The notes under the pieces: model-generated
What the model was told of the DNA's origin: nothing
Databases searched by the model: none
What the model saw: the letters and a program-made list of their open reading frames with translations, nothing else
Assembly: GCF_965363235.1 (NCBI RefSeq)
Contig: NC_134838.1
Span: forward strand, 3,601,001-3,665,000
Length of the DNA: 64,000 bases
From: Mytilus galloprovincialis
Taxonomy: Eukaryota; Mollusca; Bivalvia; Mytilida; Mytilidae
Direction: 5' to 3'
Translations under genes and position numbers: made by a program
In this document: positions 10,096-22,305 of the stretch, piece by piece
Layout of the letters: every line of letters begins with the position of its first letter
Position numbering within the stretch: position 1 is the stretch's first letter

Positions 10096-10992
10096 TTTCT
10101 TAGTCTTGTTAATGTATTTGTAAATATTACCTTCATCAACATTGTTTGGAAACAACTACTTCAATTTGAAAAAAATGGGGTATGGCTTTTTTTTTCAATA
10201 AAATATTATAAGAGGTCAATTTTAAGCTTTGTATTATTTGTTTTGAAGAAGTTTTTAAAGATGGGGAAAAACACACTAGAGATTATGTTGGTATGTTGTA
10301 TGCTATGCAGAATCAAAATAACGTTTTTTTTTTTATATTATATTCTATTCATTATTAATTATAGGCCGTATTGATATAGACCGAACTGTTATGGGCCGAA
10401 ACTACCTGGCGCAGTTTACACATCGACTCTTCCCGCCATATTTTACTTTATTCATCTGTTCAGTATTTGAATAAGTTTAGACTTTTACCTCGAACTTTTA
10501 TCGGAGAAGATATATCTTTACAAATTTGCTTTGATGGTATATTTTATCGTAATCGTTTTATCCTCAAAAGTCCAATCATAATTGACGATGATATGTCCAA
10601 TTACCTGCTCAAGTTGATGACACGTCCAATTACCTGTTCTTATCTGTAACTCCCTCCTGCTATTGAGGAGCACATCTAAAAGGACCAAATTACAAAACAA
10701 ATTATGAACGAAAGGACTCGTTATTAAAATATTTTGAAAATTGTCAATTGAACCTTTTAGTTGTATTGCAGCCAGCTACAGGAAGTATCTAGTATATAAT
10801 ACATTATAATGTAATATTCGTATAATTTGGAATTGAACATGTTGAATAAGAAAAGTAGCAATCAAAAAGTTGGCCTGTATTTATTGGGCCTTTATTAGTC
10901 ATGTTGTTTAGTAAGGGAATGACCCTTTCACTTTGAAAAAGAGGTGTTTTTTTTCTTTCAAAAACTTAATATATATTAATGGCAAAACTTAA
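10096..10992. other. No gene seen
   Basis: A+T-rich DNA with scattered stops on both strands. A slightly GC-richer patch at 10365-10440 ('ggccgaaactacctggcgcag', 'cttcccgccat') has no accompanying open frame. Confidence 0.4.
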
Positions 10993-11320
10993 ATGATATG
11001 TTCCTTATGTCGTAACTACAATCACCTTCCCTTTTCACGAATGTAACCTACACAAGGCTATTTACCGGGAGTGTGATAAGATATCAGTGGAGCAGGATCT
11101 GCTTATCCTTCCGGAGCACCTGAGATCGGCACCCGCAGTTTTTGGTGGGGTTCGTGTTGCTTAGTCTTTAGTTTTTCTATGTTGTGTCTTAGTTGTGTAC
11201 TATTATTTGTCTGTGTCTTTTTCTTTTTTCATCCATGGCGTTGTCAGTTTATTTTTGATTTTTTTAGTTTGACTGTCCCTCTTGTATCTTTCGCCCCTCT
11301 CAATGATCTTTTTCCTTCAT
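10993..11320 (+). mobile_element. 3'-tail fragment of the YIDD reverse-transcriptase element
   Basis: It contains the tail phrases 'gatatgttccttatgtcgtaactacaatc', 'ggagcaggatctgctta.ccttccggagcacctgagatc', 'gtttttggtggggttcgtgttg' and 'gccatggcgttgtcagtt'-type. These are shared with the RT copies at 39840-40800 and 58371-59192. No RT domain remains here. Confidence 0.75.
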
Positions 11321-14300
11321 CTTTTTTTCTTTTTTTTTGTTTTGTTTTGTTTATTTTGACGTTAGATATAAGAACACAGATGTTACATGTTTGGAGAATT
11401 TTAGATGGATTCCACTAGAACCTCTGCAACGACCAAAGACAACACAAGTTTCATTTCTAAAGCGACACAGTCAACAGACTGAAAGTATGAAAATTGAAAA
11501 AAAATACAGGCACTGGATAAAACGATACACTCAGTAATAGTTTACGGTTGATTTGATGTATATATATTCTTCTTTTTTAATATAATTTCTTTTGCAATCT
11601 ATAAGACAAAGTTAACTCGTTTTACAGCCCATTAGCAATTGTTTGATAAGATTTGGTATATGTTTCTGTGTCCCCTCCCCGTAAAAAAAATAGGAAATAA
11701 ACTTTTCTCTATAAGGAAAATGCATATGCTGATAATTGGGGGGAAAACCTTCTTAAATGCAAAGATTTAGTTTAGCTCTTCAACTGTTTCGGTTCTTATA
11801 CATCTTTGGCTTTCAAATATCTGGCTTTATCATTCCTGATGAAGGTAAATTAAATACAGAAATGGTTTTGTTTGGTAGGAATTAGTTGACGGTAATAGAT
11901 ATCTTGCAAAATCACATGCTAGTGTAGTCAGAAGATTTATATCCGTTTTCTGATAACAAGGTAACAAACCACATTAAAACAATGCGGCATGCTTTTCATT
12001 CAATGACATTACTAATGAACTCAAACCATGTTAAACGAACACAACCACATGCGGATTCCGTCTGTCTTTTTAAGTTTCCATTCGGAAGCTTATTTTGCTA
12101 CGTGCATTTTAACATTACTATCATGTGCTACTCGCATCTGTTACATAAACAATACAAAGAACGTTTTGTCAGTGCAATGGGCGTGCAATGTTTATATGAC
12201 GTAAATTAAATTTAATGCAATGTGTAAAATGACAATGAATAAAACATTGCACCTAGATCGCACTTTTCTTGAACGATATGAAATGCAGTTTATCATGTTT
12301 ATAGATAAGTAATAAGATATAACGTCCTCTATGTAGTTCGACAAATGAAATGATTTAATTTTTTTTTCAAATTGTATAACGTGTTTAACTAAACTATGTT
12401 GTAACTCTTTATTGTGTGTGGGAATTTTTTTTTAAAAGGTTCATTGTATGTTTCGGAGTTCATTGTTGAAACCATTTCACAGAAATAGAATACATTATTG
12501 TTTAGGTGCCATCTGAAGCCCGCCATTATTGCGGGATTATCTCGCAGCATTGAAGACCCAGTGGTAGCCTTATGCTATTTCCTGCTTCTTTTCGTTTGTA
12601 TTATATATTCTATTTACTATGTGCAGTGAAGGTGATAATTGTGTTTAAAACTTTTTTGTATAAAGTATAACGTACAGTTACCCAAATTGCACATTTTTTG
12701 ACAGTTTCTTCATCTACGTTTGTTTTATGCTATAGACAAAAGTTTCCATTCTGTGTCTTTTTTGTAGACATATTTTTATGCTATGTAGTTACATCAATTT
12801 GATTTTGAATCTATATTGAGTCATAGAAAGATTTTATTTTTCCAGTAAATGCTTCATCTGTTGATATATGTACTGTTAACGTTTTTTTTAAATGAAAGAA
12901 ATTTTCCTGTGTTGAAAGACGTGTTTATCATGTAAGGTCGAATTATAAAATCACGAATAGTTAAGTCTTAAAGAAAACTAATACGATTTCCGCAGCTTCT
13001 TTTGTTGAATATACCTGTGCTATTTAAGTACTCGGTGCTATTTGAGGACTGTGACGTTAGAGTTAATAAATCCTTCTTAATTGAAATATCTTTTTATAAT
13101 TGACTCTTTATTGGAGGTTTTGCCTTTATATGGGTATTTCATAACTTTCCATTAAAGCATTTACTCTGAAATATAAGGCTCCAATTGACAACGTCAGGGC
13201 AAAACAACAACAAAAACGTAGAACAGATAAGTCTACACAACACAACATTAAGTTTAGGTCAGTGTAAACACGGTAATTAACAAATATAAACAGCAAGACA
13301 AGATCTTAGTTAAGACTTATATCTACTTGGCAGCTTTATAGAGTTATGCCCCTTTGAAATAATTATAATATTGAACATTTTATTGTAAGTACCTTAAAGT
13401 CATCATTTCCTGTAGGATTTAAATCAGCTCTGATCAATTATTTTAACTCGATTCATGTCTTTTTGGAAATGATAACACCATGGAAAATTGTATTGTTAGT
13501 ACTCTCTCGCCCACAACTGATGTAAGAATTTCCTGAAACTTATATCAAATATTTTTTAAGTCAGTCCCTGGACGACTTCGGTATTCAGCACAATATTTTC
13601 AGAGGGTAAGACCTTGAAATTAAGATTATTCTGTAATTTCAATATAACCGCATTTTGTTGATTACTCTGAAAAAGATGAACCAGTTTGGATATGTGCGTT
13701 TGCAACAAGTCCAATAAAAAATAGTGATATCTTTACAAATTGGAAAAATTATCTGCTTTTAATGTTCAGTAATAAAGTGATATCTCCACAAAATGGAATA
13801 CAATATCTGCATTTAATGTTTGGTACCAATATAGAAATATTATGAATATGTTACAGGCAATTATAACAGTTGAATATTACAGATTACGTGGAATAATAAA
13901 ACAGCTTATCAATTAATATAGGTGCATCAAGTAATATTAGTCTGATTTTAGCATCCAATGTGTTAATGCATCAGACACCACGCTATTGATTAAACTAGTA
14001 AATCTTCTTTTATAGTGCGGAATCTTTAAGATCTTTAGAAATAACATACTTCGATGAAACAAAACATAAATCTATCAAACACTTCAAAAAGCAAACTTGA
14101 TCGTTGCATTGTGTTTCCATGCAGATTTTAAGTCCTCTTTTAAGTGTAAGGTAAATGAATGTGCAGGATAAATAACATCATTTATAGCTACCGAATGTTG
14201 TGTAATATAGAATTGAAACAAATATCACATATTAAACCGAGGTTTATGGTGATGTCTAAATGTCTATGTCTGATGTGTAACAAAATAAAAAGCTACAAAT

Positions 14301-14980
14301 TAAAAGCTTTAAGCATGAGTAACATTGCGAGAGTTCCAATTGTAGAGCACACTCCGTTCTATTTCGTTTGTGTCGAGTGCTTGTTGTTTGAACTTTAGGT
14401 ACAAGAGAAGTGTTTTTTTGGGACTTGTTTCTTTTCTTATTTTTCTAATGAAAATGGCATTTTACATGTTCTCTTTCGACCTATGATACTGAATGCCCCC
14501 TTGGACCCCTTTCTTCTTTAGAGAATTTGGCATAATTAACGGAATTATAAAACGTAAAATTTGAAACGTATATATTTTTTAGAGGTAAATAAGAAATACA
14601 CAGAAACTTATACCATAAGTACGAACATTATCATATTGGTCTTTTTTAATATATTTTTTTTTTATTATTTCCCCATATATAACTGTCATAGGGAATGTGA
14701 ATTTGCATTGCTGTTCGGCATGTCTTGGTGTTTTGTACATCCAACATTCTTGGATTTATTTTTTATTTTTCTGTTATGGTTTCGATTGGATAACGCTGTT
14801 ATGTTTTATGGTTTGTAGTCTAAATAATTATAAAATTGCCTTTTCATACCATCATTGTATCGAAAAAAAAACCAACATTGGACGAATATTGTAAAATCAT
14901 TATATACAGTTTGAGATTTCATGTTAGTTACGTAAGCGCGTCATTGTTTTTGATACCCTCTGGTCTTTGATGGAATATCA
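11321..14980. other. Gene-poor stretch with one short repeat fragment
   Basis: Small open frames lack similarity or coding bias. At 12510-12572 a fragment ('gccatctgaagcccgcc...ttgaagacccagtggtagcctt') is a piece of the repeat that is fuller at 14985-15600 (same strand) and 43886-44470 (inverse). Nothing else is recognisable. Confidence 0.45.
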
Positions 14981-14984
14981 GACT

Positions 14985-15600
14985 TGGACTTCTCTTGAAC
15001 TGAATTTTAATGTGCGTATTGTTATGCATTTACTTTTCTACATTGGCTAGAGGTATAGGGGGAGGGTTGAGATCTCATAAACATGTTTAACCCCGCCGAA
15101 TTTTTGCGCCTGTCCCAAGTCAGGAGCATCTGGCCATTGATAGTCTTGTATTAATTTGAACTTTAGTTTCTTGTGTATAATTTGGAGTTTAGTCAATCTA
15201 ATTAAAATATTGATCTCTGATTATGTTATACTACATATGAAGTATAACGTAATCAGAGATCAATATTTCAATTAGATTGGAGTTTAGTATGGCATTCATT
15301 ATCACTGAACTAGTATATATATTTATATAGGGGCCAGCTGAAGGACGCATCCGGGTGCGGGAATTTCTCGCTACATTGAAGACCAATTGGTGACCTTCTG
15401 CTGTTGTCTGTTATATGGTCGGGTTGTTGTCTATTTGACACATTCTCCATTTCCATTCTCAATTTTATTGTTGTTGTTCTGCGATTTGCATGTTGTGTCG
15501 ACTGTTTTACTATTTGATTGTGCGTTTCTCTGTTTTGGGAGATTTCGGGAGGTTTGACATGCCATTTAACCAGATTCAACACACCATTTTTTTCTTAAAA
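14985..15600 (-). repeat. Dispersed repeat R2 (inverse of 43886-44470), with a nested insertion
   Basis: Read on the minus strand it matches 43886-44470 in order: a 'gaatggaaatgg.gaatgtgtcaaa' start, 'gagaaattcccgcacccgg', 'ggcgtccttcagctggcccc', 'tgacttgggacaggcgcaaaaa', and 'aaccctccccc'. It is interrupted at 15194-15279 by a palindromic insertion absent from the other copy. Confidence 0.75.
15194..15279. mobile_element. 86-bp palindromic mini-element with 9-bp target-site duplication
   Basis: The arms are 39 bp each, beginning CAATCTAATT and ending AATTAGATTG, and pair at 37 of 39 positions around an 8-nt loop (acatatga). GAGTTTAGT flanks both sides (15185-15193 and 15280-15288). The homologous repeat at 43886-44470 lacks the insert. 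The 9-bp duplication fits a Mutator-like (MULE) mechanism, which is inference. Confidence 0.8.
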
Positions 15601-16700
15601 TGTCCTATACCAAGTCAGGAATATGGCTGGTGTTATCAAATAGTAGTTTCTATGTGTGTTTGCGTTTGATTTTGTTTCATTGTTCCTTTGTTTTCCTCGT
15701 TTGTTGATGCGTTTATTTTCGATTTATGATTTTGAATGTCTCTGTTAATATAGATCTAACAATCATTGTTATACTGACATCAGCACTCCTTGTCATAGTA
15801 AGGAAATTACTACACAAGGTCAAGATGAAGCAATTATTTCGAATGCTGTCAGACAAAAATCCTAATTCGGTTCACCATTTTGAAATATGTTAAAAATAGC
15901 AAAATGACAACCGTTGGCCGTAATAATTCCAGTCGGTATTACAATGTATATCGTGTAGGACACTTAAAAAATTATTACGAGGGATGCTACTGGTGGAGTA
16001 TATCATAAATCATTCATCAAGGACTCGTTGCCTTCCTGGTGTTTTGAAACTGTTCCATGATACCTTTTCTGTAGTCATGAACTCTACGTCGTTTAATTTT
16101 TGATACAAGCAGAACTTTAAAACTTATATTAGACGAAAATTGTTCACTTTCATCGTCTATTAATGTATATATTAGCAGATCTAGGGTTTCAATTAATACA
16201 GAATTTCTGTTTTGATTACTTAAACATTAGCGCTGAACTTTTTTTGACCACTTGTCTCCGAAGACGGTTTCTGGTTTGATTTAGAATTCTGCAAGTTTAT
16301 TTTCTTTGGCTGGTATTACTTCAAAAAGAAAGATTTTCTAACCCAGAAATAGGTTTCCTTAGCCTTATTTGCATGACCTCGTCTGGCGTAAAAAAGCTTA
16401 CTCATTTTATCTATGAGGAGTTATTGTTTTAATTGGGTAATTTAAGTTAAACGAATAACAGAAGATTTAAGTGTCAGAAACACAATGATAATACACAAAT
16501 ATATATATATCAATATATACACATATGGGCCTAAACGATTTAATGATAAAATAACACACTATCAATGAGCTCGTGTATTCATTGTTTCTTAAATGAGTCT
16601 ATGTAATGACACAATTTTTTTTTTGTTTGTTCGGGAGTTCGTTGTTATGTTCGTGAGTTTTATTTCAGAACAATATAACAATGTGTAAGAAAAGTCAACA
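15600..16700. other. No gene seen; repeat debris downstream of the GPCR stop
   Basis: 15600-15750 holds a 'ccaagtcaggaatatgg...tttgattttg' fragment of the SINE-like family. The rest is A+T-rich, with a short (AT)n at 16499-16511. No coding frame is supported. Confidence 0.4.
16659..16664 (-). terminator. Candidate poly(A) signal of the GPCR gene
   Basis: AATAAA on the minus strand lies about 50 nt after the GPCR stop codon. The spacing is short but plausible. This is a sequence match only. Confidence 0.4.
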
Positions 16701-16714
16701 TGAGTGTGTCTGCA

Positions 16715-17589
16715 TCAGTCTAGTGTAAATGTTGGTCTTTTTTCATTCCTTGTTGACAAGTTTATCATCACTGACTCATGGCTGTTGTTTGCAGACACGT
16801 CTTCAGAAGTAGGCTTTGAATCAGAATTACAATGCTTGTCCAGCAATAAAGGATAAATTCCCGACTGAAGATCAGATGATGTTCTTGAATTTGATTTTCC
16901 TTTAATTTGATTACTACTGTTAAACAATGAACTCTTTCTAGTTGATGTTAGTGAGTAAGAATTTAGATAAATGTTGAAACAACATACTAACTCTCGATAA
17001 GCTTTTCTAAACTGAGAGTTCATAAGTCCGTATACCAAAGGATTCGCGGCACTTCCCAAATAGATTGAAATTTGACAAAACATATGATACTGTTTCGATA
17101 ATACAATATTCCAGTCAATCATTCCAGTAACTGTACAAGGGAAATAAGAGAGGGAGAAAACAAGAAAAATTATCAACATCATTCGTGTCATGTGCATTTC
17201 TTTTGCATGATTATGTACATCTAGCGAGGACGGAATACGTCCAATTCCGCCGATGCGCTGGTGACTTTTTCTTGTTGCATGATATATCCGTGCGTAGTAG
17301 TACACTATAAGGAAACATGGGAGAACAGCGCGTACTACAAGTAAGAATATTTTAAATAATTGACTTCTGTGATCAAGTAGTAGGTTACACGTGACCATCA
17401 TGGGAACATATCCAAATTGTCCCCATATACCAACCAATGCTGGAGTAAGGCACAGAGCTGGTACCAACCATGCCACCATCAACATCAAGATAATATTTCT
17501 ACGTGTGTATAGCTGTTTGTATGCTCCTATATCTAATACCAATTTGTAGCGATTGAAGGCAATCAGTGTAAGGGTTATGATTGTTGTTC
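16715..17589 (-). CDS. Class A GPCR (moody/Tre1/GPR84-like), last coding exon: TM3 to C-terminus
   Basis: The acceptor CTATTTTCAG precedes GA-ACA-ACA at 17589, phase matching the donor at 18128. Numbering for the joined 405-aa model: NRY at 127-129 replaces DRY; TM4 Trp155 ('VAWLVPALCL'); ECL2 Cys182, the likely partner of Cys103; TM5 Pro205 in 'RAVLPCFLIVYYYARIY'. TM6 reads 'FSLSYFPCTV' without the usual CWxP. TM7 has NPLVY at 297-301, helix 8 'FRKAYREL', and Cys317-318 as possible palmitoylation sites. 'YKQLYTRRNIILM...LVGIWGQFGY' is typical of the moody/Tre1/GPR84 group. The role is a plasma-membrane receptor; ligand and G protein are unknown. The Ser/Thr-rich tail (about 85 aa) is a likely kinase/arrestin region. 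A melatonin-receptor-like identity is a less likely alternative. Confidence 0.85.
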
Positions 17590-18128
17590 CTGAAAATAGA
17601 ATATTAAAGTTGAAGAACATTTGCTTCCTGTAATACTGAATTGCTAATAAATAGGAATGAACAATTATGTAATCGATAAGATCTTCAATGAATTTGATGC
17701 ACTTAATTCATAAAGAAAAATGTTCTATGGCAATAAGCATCAATTGTGGAGAGACAGTTGTTGCCATTTAAATTGGATTTTATTTTACACAGTATTCAAC
17801 ATATGAAAATTTTAGTACAATCATTTAAATTAACCTATGCATTGACGATAATTTACTACTTTGAATAATAAGTTTTATCTATCACAATATAATGAAATAA
17901 GAATAAAGGTCAATAAGAAATTCTACGGTCATCTTCTTTCCTGCATATATGCCAATAAATTGTTCATTTGTCTTTGCGTTAAGTGTTTTCCACCATAAAT
18001 ATATCTTCCATTTGTTACACATGTATGTATCATCGGATACCTATAATTAGCAAGACGAGTTTTTTTTTATTGGAATGAATGTAAAATTTTATTTGTTTTT
18101 AAATTTAATTTAATATTCATCTACTTAC

Positions 18129-18332
18129 CAGTTAATGTATATCCCCAAAAGCCAACCAGTTTGCATAGAGTAGACGTTATGTACCAACCATCGGATATGT
18201 ATGTGTAGATGTTAAAAGGTAACACACATCCCAAAAGTAAGAGATCGCAAACTGCTAAATTCATAACAAACACATTTGAAATTGTCTGTAACTTCTTTTC
18301 TTTCTTAATGGCTAGAATTACCATTATATTCC
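18129..18332 (-). CDS. Class A GPCR, middle coding exon: end of TM1 to start of TM3
   Basis: 204 nt between the acceptor CTTTATTATTTCAG (ending 18333) and the donor GTAAGTAG (from 18128). It begins with two bases (GG) that complete a Gly codon from the exon at 34134, making the TM1 Gly-Asn signature 'TGNIMVILAI' (Asn48). It ends with one base that completes Gly115. It carries TM2 'NLAVCD' (Asp76) and the TM3 Cys103 that normally bonds to ECL2. 67 whole codons plus split codons at both ends keep frame. The following intron is 539 nt. Confident as part of the same receptor. Confidence 0.88.
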
Positions 18333-18592
18333 CTGAAATAATAAAGTTAAGATTATATGACATTGCATTAAAAGAATTTTGAATGTCAAAATCTTCAAAA
18401 TGTTTTGTTTTAATTTCTCATGCTACTCGTTTTTGAAATAATACCAAGCATAACCAAACAGGTGGAGTAGAGATACTGGATATAAAAAAAGATACCGGAA
18501 ACTAAATATATCTGACTTTCGTTTTTGACTAGTTTCTGAGCAAAGAAAGACCACGAAAGGTGAATGATATTAATAACAACAATAATGATAAT

Positions 18593-19470
18593 TAAAAACC
18601 AATTGTTCAAAGAACAATTGAAGGTCTTTCCACAAGTAAAGGTCTATTTTATTATCAAAATATTAAAAATCAATCAAAAATGTCAGTTCCTATGGCTTTA
18701 TAATGTATAAATATGAATTTAAAGCAAAGGTCAAAATCTAGAACGTGCAAATTACCTATGACCTTGACCTTAATTTCAAGGTCATAAACCAAGGATCTCA
18801 AATCAAAAGACCCTAGGTCTTTATTATGTATGGTTAATGAGTTATATCACTTTACTCATAATTCTAAATATAAGATGGGCGAAAACTCCTATTTATTGTT
18901 TACGCACCCTTTCAACCAAAATTTATAAGTAACGGCATGTCGCAACTAACAATTTAGTGAAAATAAGATGTTGATATGTTATAAGGTTTTGAAAATTAGT
19001 AAAAATAAGCCAAAATAAAAATTTAGAATATGACCTTGTTCTTTGACCTTGACCTAATTTTATTTTTTGGGGACCTAGGATCTCAAATCAAAAGACCCTA
19101 GGTCTCTATCACTTATGGTTAACCAGTTAGAAATGCAAATCACTTATATCAAATACATAAGGGGGAATAACTCTCATATGGAGTCTCCGGATATCTTCGG
19201 TCAAAACTAAACTCCAAATCCTGAAGATGTAACGAGCAATTTGGTAAAATAAATTTGTCGTAATCTTTTACGGTTGCAAAGAAGTAGTGGCCACAAGAAA
19301 AACAGTGTTTGGGGAGATAACTCTTACAACGCAAAGTATTTAGTTACGCGGTTGTCAGTTTAAAAACGTATAAACTATACGATATCATATTCCAAATATC
19401 TAAGCGACATCTTTTGAAACAACAAAATTACGCAAGAAAAAAATAAGGTGGAAGAAAAAAAAAAAAAAAT
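18593..19470 (+). mobile_element. HP1 copy B, lacking the 3' terminal hairpin
   Basis: 5' hairpin CAATTGTTC-AAA-GAACAATTG at 18600-18620. The body is collinear with copy A. The DR1 cluster at 19031-19055 is damaged (ttgttcttt). It ends in poly(A) directly abutting copy C. It lies in the GPCR 15.8-kb intron, antisense to the gene. Confidence 0.75.
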
Positions 19471-20413
19471 TAAAAACCAATTGTTCATAGAACAATTGAA
19501 GGTCTTTCCACTAGAAAAGATCTATTTTGATATTGAAATATGAAAAACCAGTTTTAAATGTTAGTTCCTATGGTTTTATGATGTATTAATATCAATTTAA
19601 AGCAAAGGTCAAAATCTAGAACGTCCTATTAACCTATGACCTTGACCTCAATTTCAAGGTCACAAACCAATGATCTTAAATCAAAAGACCCTAGGTCTTT
19701 AATATGTTTGGATAAAGAGTAATATCACTTTACGGGTAAACCTAAATATAAGATGGGGAAAAACTCCCATTTATTGTCTGCGCACCCTTTCACCCAAAAT
19801 ATACAAGTAAGGACATGTCGCAACTAACAATTTATGAAAAATTATTTGTCGATATGTCATACGGTATTGAAAATCAGTGAAAATAAGCAAAAATCAAAAT
19901 TTAGAACATGACCTTGACCTTTGACCTTGACCTCATTTTCATTTTTTTGGACCAAGGACCTCAAATCTGAAGACCCTAGGTCTCTATCACTTATGGTTTA
20001 CCAGTTAGAAATGCATAATACTTATATCATTTACATAAGGGGAAATAACTCTCATATCGAGTCTCTGGAAAGCTTCGGTCCAAATAAATTGCCTAATCCT
20101 GAAGATGTAACGAGCAATTTGGTAAAATAAATTTGTCGTAATCTTTTACGGTTGCGAAGGAGTAGTGGCCACAAGAAAAACAGTGTTTGGGGAGATAACT
20201 CTTACAACGTAAAGTATTTTGTTACGCGGTTGAAAATTTTTAAAGCGTATAAACTATACGATATCATATTCCAAATATCTAAGCGACATCTTTTGAAACA
20301 TCAACAATACGCAAGAAGAAAATTAGGCGGAAGAATAAAAAAAAAAATAATAATAATAATAATAATCAGAACAAAAGCAATAGGTCTTTCCACGGAAAGG
20401 TGGAAAGACCTAA
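19471..20413 (+). mobile_element. HP1 copy C, complete
   Basis: 5' hairpin with loop ATA (from 19478). The DR1/ERR-type cluster at 19909-19933 is intact. The 3' hairpin at 20382-20411 is followed by (TAA)n and copy D. Confidence 0.75.
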
Positions 20414-20419
20414 TAATAA

Positions 20420-21307
20420 TAAAAAAACAATTGTTCAGAGAACAATTGAAGGTCTTTCCACTAGTAAAGATCTATTTTGATATTGAAATATGAAAAATCA
20501 GTTTAAAATGTTAGTTTCTATGGCTTTATGATGTATTAATATGAATTTTAAGCAAAGGTCAAAATCTAGAACGTCCTATTAAACTATGACCTTGACCTCA
20601 ATTTCAAGGTCACAAACCAAGGACCTTTAATCAAAAGACCCTAGGTCTTTAATATGTTTTGTTAAAGAGTAATATCACTTTAAGCGTAAATCTAAATCTA
20701 AGATGGGCAAGAACTCCCATTTATTGTGTGCGCACCCTTTCAACCAAAATATACAAGTAAGGACATGTCGCAACTAACAATTTATGAAAAATTATTTGTC
20801 AATATGTCATACGGTATTTGAAAATCAGTGAAAATAAGCAAAAATCAAAATTTAGAACATGACCTTGACCTTTGACCTTGACCTCATTTTCATTTTTTTG
20901 GACCAAGGACCTTAAATCTGAAGACCCTAGGTCTCTATCACTTATGGTTTACCAGTTAGAAATGCATATCACTTGAATCAAATGAAAAAAGGTAAATAAC
21001 TCTCATATGGAGTCTCCTAATAGCTTCAGTCCAATGAAGAGTCTTATCCTGAAGATGTAACGAGCAATTTGGTAAAATAAATTTGTCGTAATCTTTTACG
21101 GTTGCGAAGGAGTAGTGGCCACAAGGAAAACAGTGTTTGGGGAGATAACTCTTACAACGTAAAGTATTTTGTTACGCGGTTGTTAATTTTTAAAGCGAAT
21201 AAACTATGTGATATCATATTCCAAATATGTAAGAGACATCTTATGAAACAACGATACTACACAAGAAAAAAAATTAAGCGGAAGAAAAAAAAAAAAAAAA
21301 ATTAAAA
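20420..21307 (+). mobile_element. HP1 copy D, lacking the 3' terminal hairpin
   Basis: 5' hairpin at 20428-20448 (loop AGA). Intact receptor-motif cluster at 20870-20894. The body stops in poly(A), followed directly by copy E. Confidence 0.75.
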
Positions 21308-22298
21308 TAAAAACCAATTGTTCAGAGAACAATTGAAGGTCTTTCCACCAATAAGGATCTATTTTGATATGAAAATATTAAAATTCAGTTGAAAATGTCA
21401 GTTCCTATGGCTTAATGATGTATAAATATGAATTTTGAGCAAAGGTCGAAATCTAGAACGTCAAATTTACTGATGACCTTGACCTATATTTCAAGGTCAT
21501 AAACCAGGGACCCCAAATAAAAAGACCCTAGGTCTGTAATATGTATAGTTAATGAGTTATATCACTTTACTTTTAATTCTTAATATAGGAGGGGCAAAAA
21601 CTCCCATTTTATGTCTACACACCCTTTTAACCAAAATATATAAGTTACGACATGTCGCAACTAACAATTTAGTAAAAATAATTTGTCGGTATCTTATAAG
21701 GTTAATGAAAATTAGTGAAAATAGGCCAAAATCAAAATTTAGAATATGACCTTGACCTTTGACCTTTACCTAATTTTCATTTTTTTGGACCAATGATCTC
21801 AAAACAAAAGACCCTAGGTCTCTATCACTTATGGTTTTCCAGTTTAAAATACATTTCAAAATTTCAAATACAAAAGGGGAACTAACTCTCATATGGAGTC
21901 TCTATACGGCTTCGGTCAAAATAAAACAGAACATCCTGAGGATGTAACGAGCAATTTGGTAAAATAAATTTGTCGTAATCTTTTATGGTTGCGTAGGAGT
22001 AGTGGCCACAAGAAAAACAGTGTTTGGGGAGATAACTCTTACAACGTAAAGTATTTGGTTACGCAGTGGTCAGTTTTAAAAGTGCATACGCTTTACTATA
22101 TCATATTCCAAATATATAAGCGACATCTTTTGAAATATCAATACTACGCAAGAAAAGAATTAGGCGGAAGAATAAAAAAAATAATAATAATAATAATAAT
22201 CAAAAGAAATCCAATAGGTCTTTCCACGGAAAGGTGGAAAGACCTAATAATCAGAAGAAATCCAATAGGTCTTTCCACGGAAAGGTGGAAAGACCTAA
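21308..22298 (+). mobile_element. HP1 copy E, with duplicated 3' terminus
   Basis: Complete 5' end at 21308. Motif cluster at 21747-21771 with one altered half-site (gacctttacct). Two successive 3' hairpins at 22216-22245 and 22267-22296, 51 bp apart, differ by a single base in the spacer. Confidence 0.78.
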
Positions 22299-22305
22299 TA
22301 ATAAT

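Noticed and set aside
18410..18610. 66-aa minus-strand open frame next to the GPCR exon, at first a candidate N-terminal exon
   Set aside because: It overlaps the 5' end of HP1 copy B and does not supply the required phase-1 donor. The exon at 34134-34301 fits exactly.
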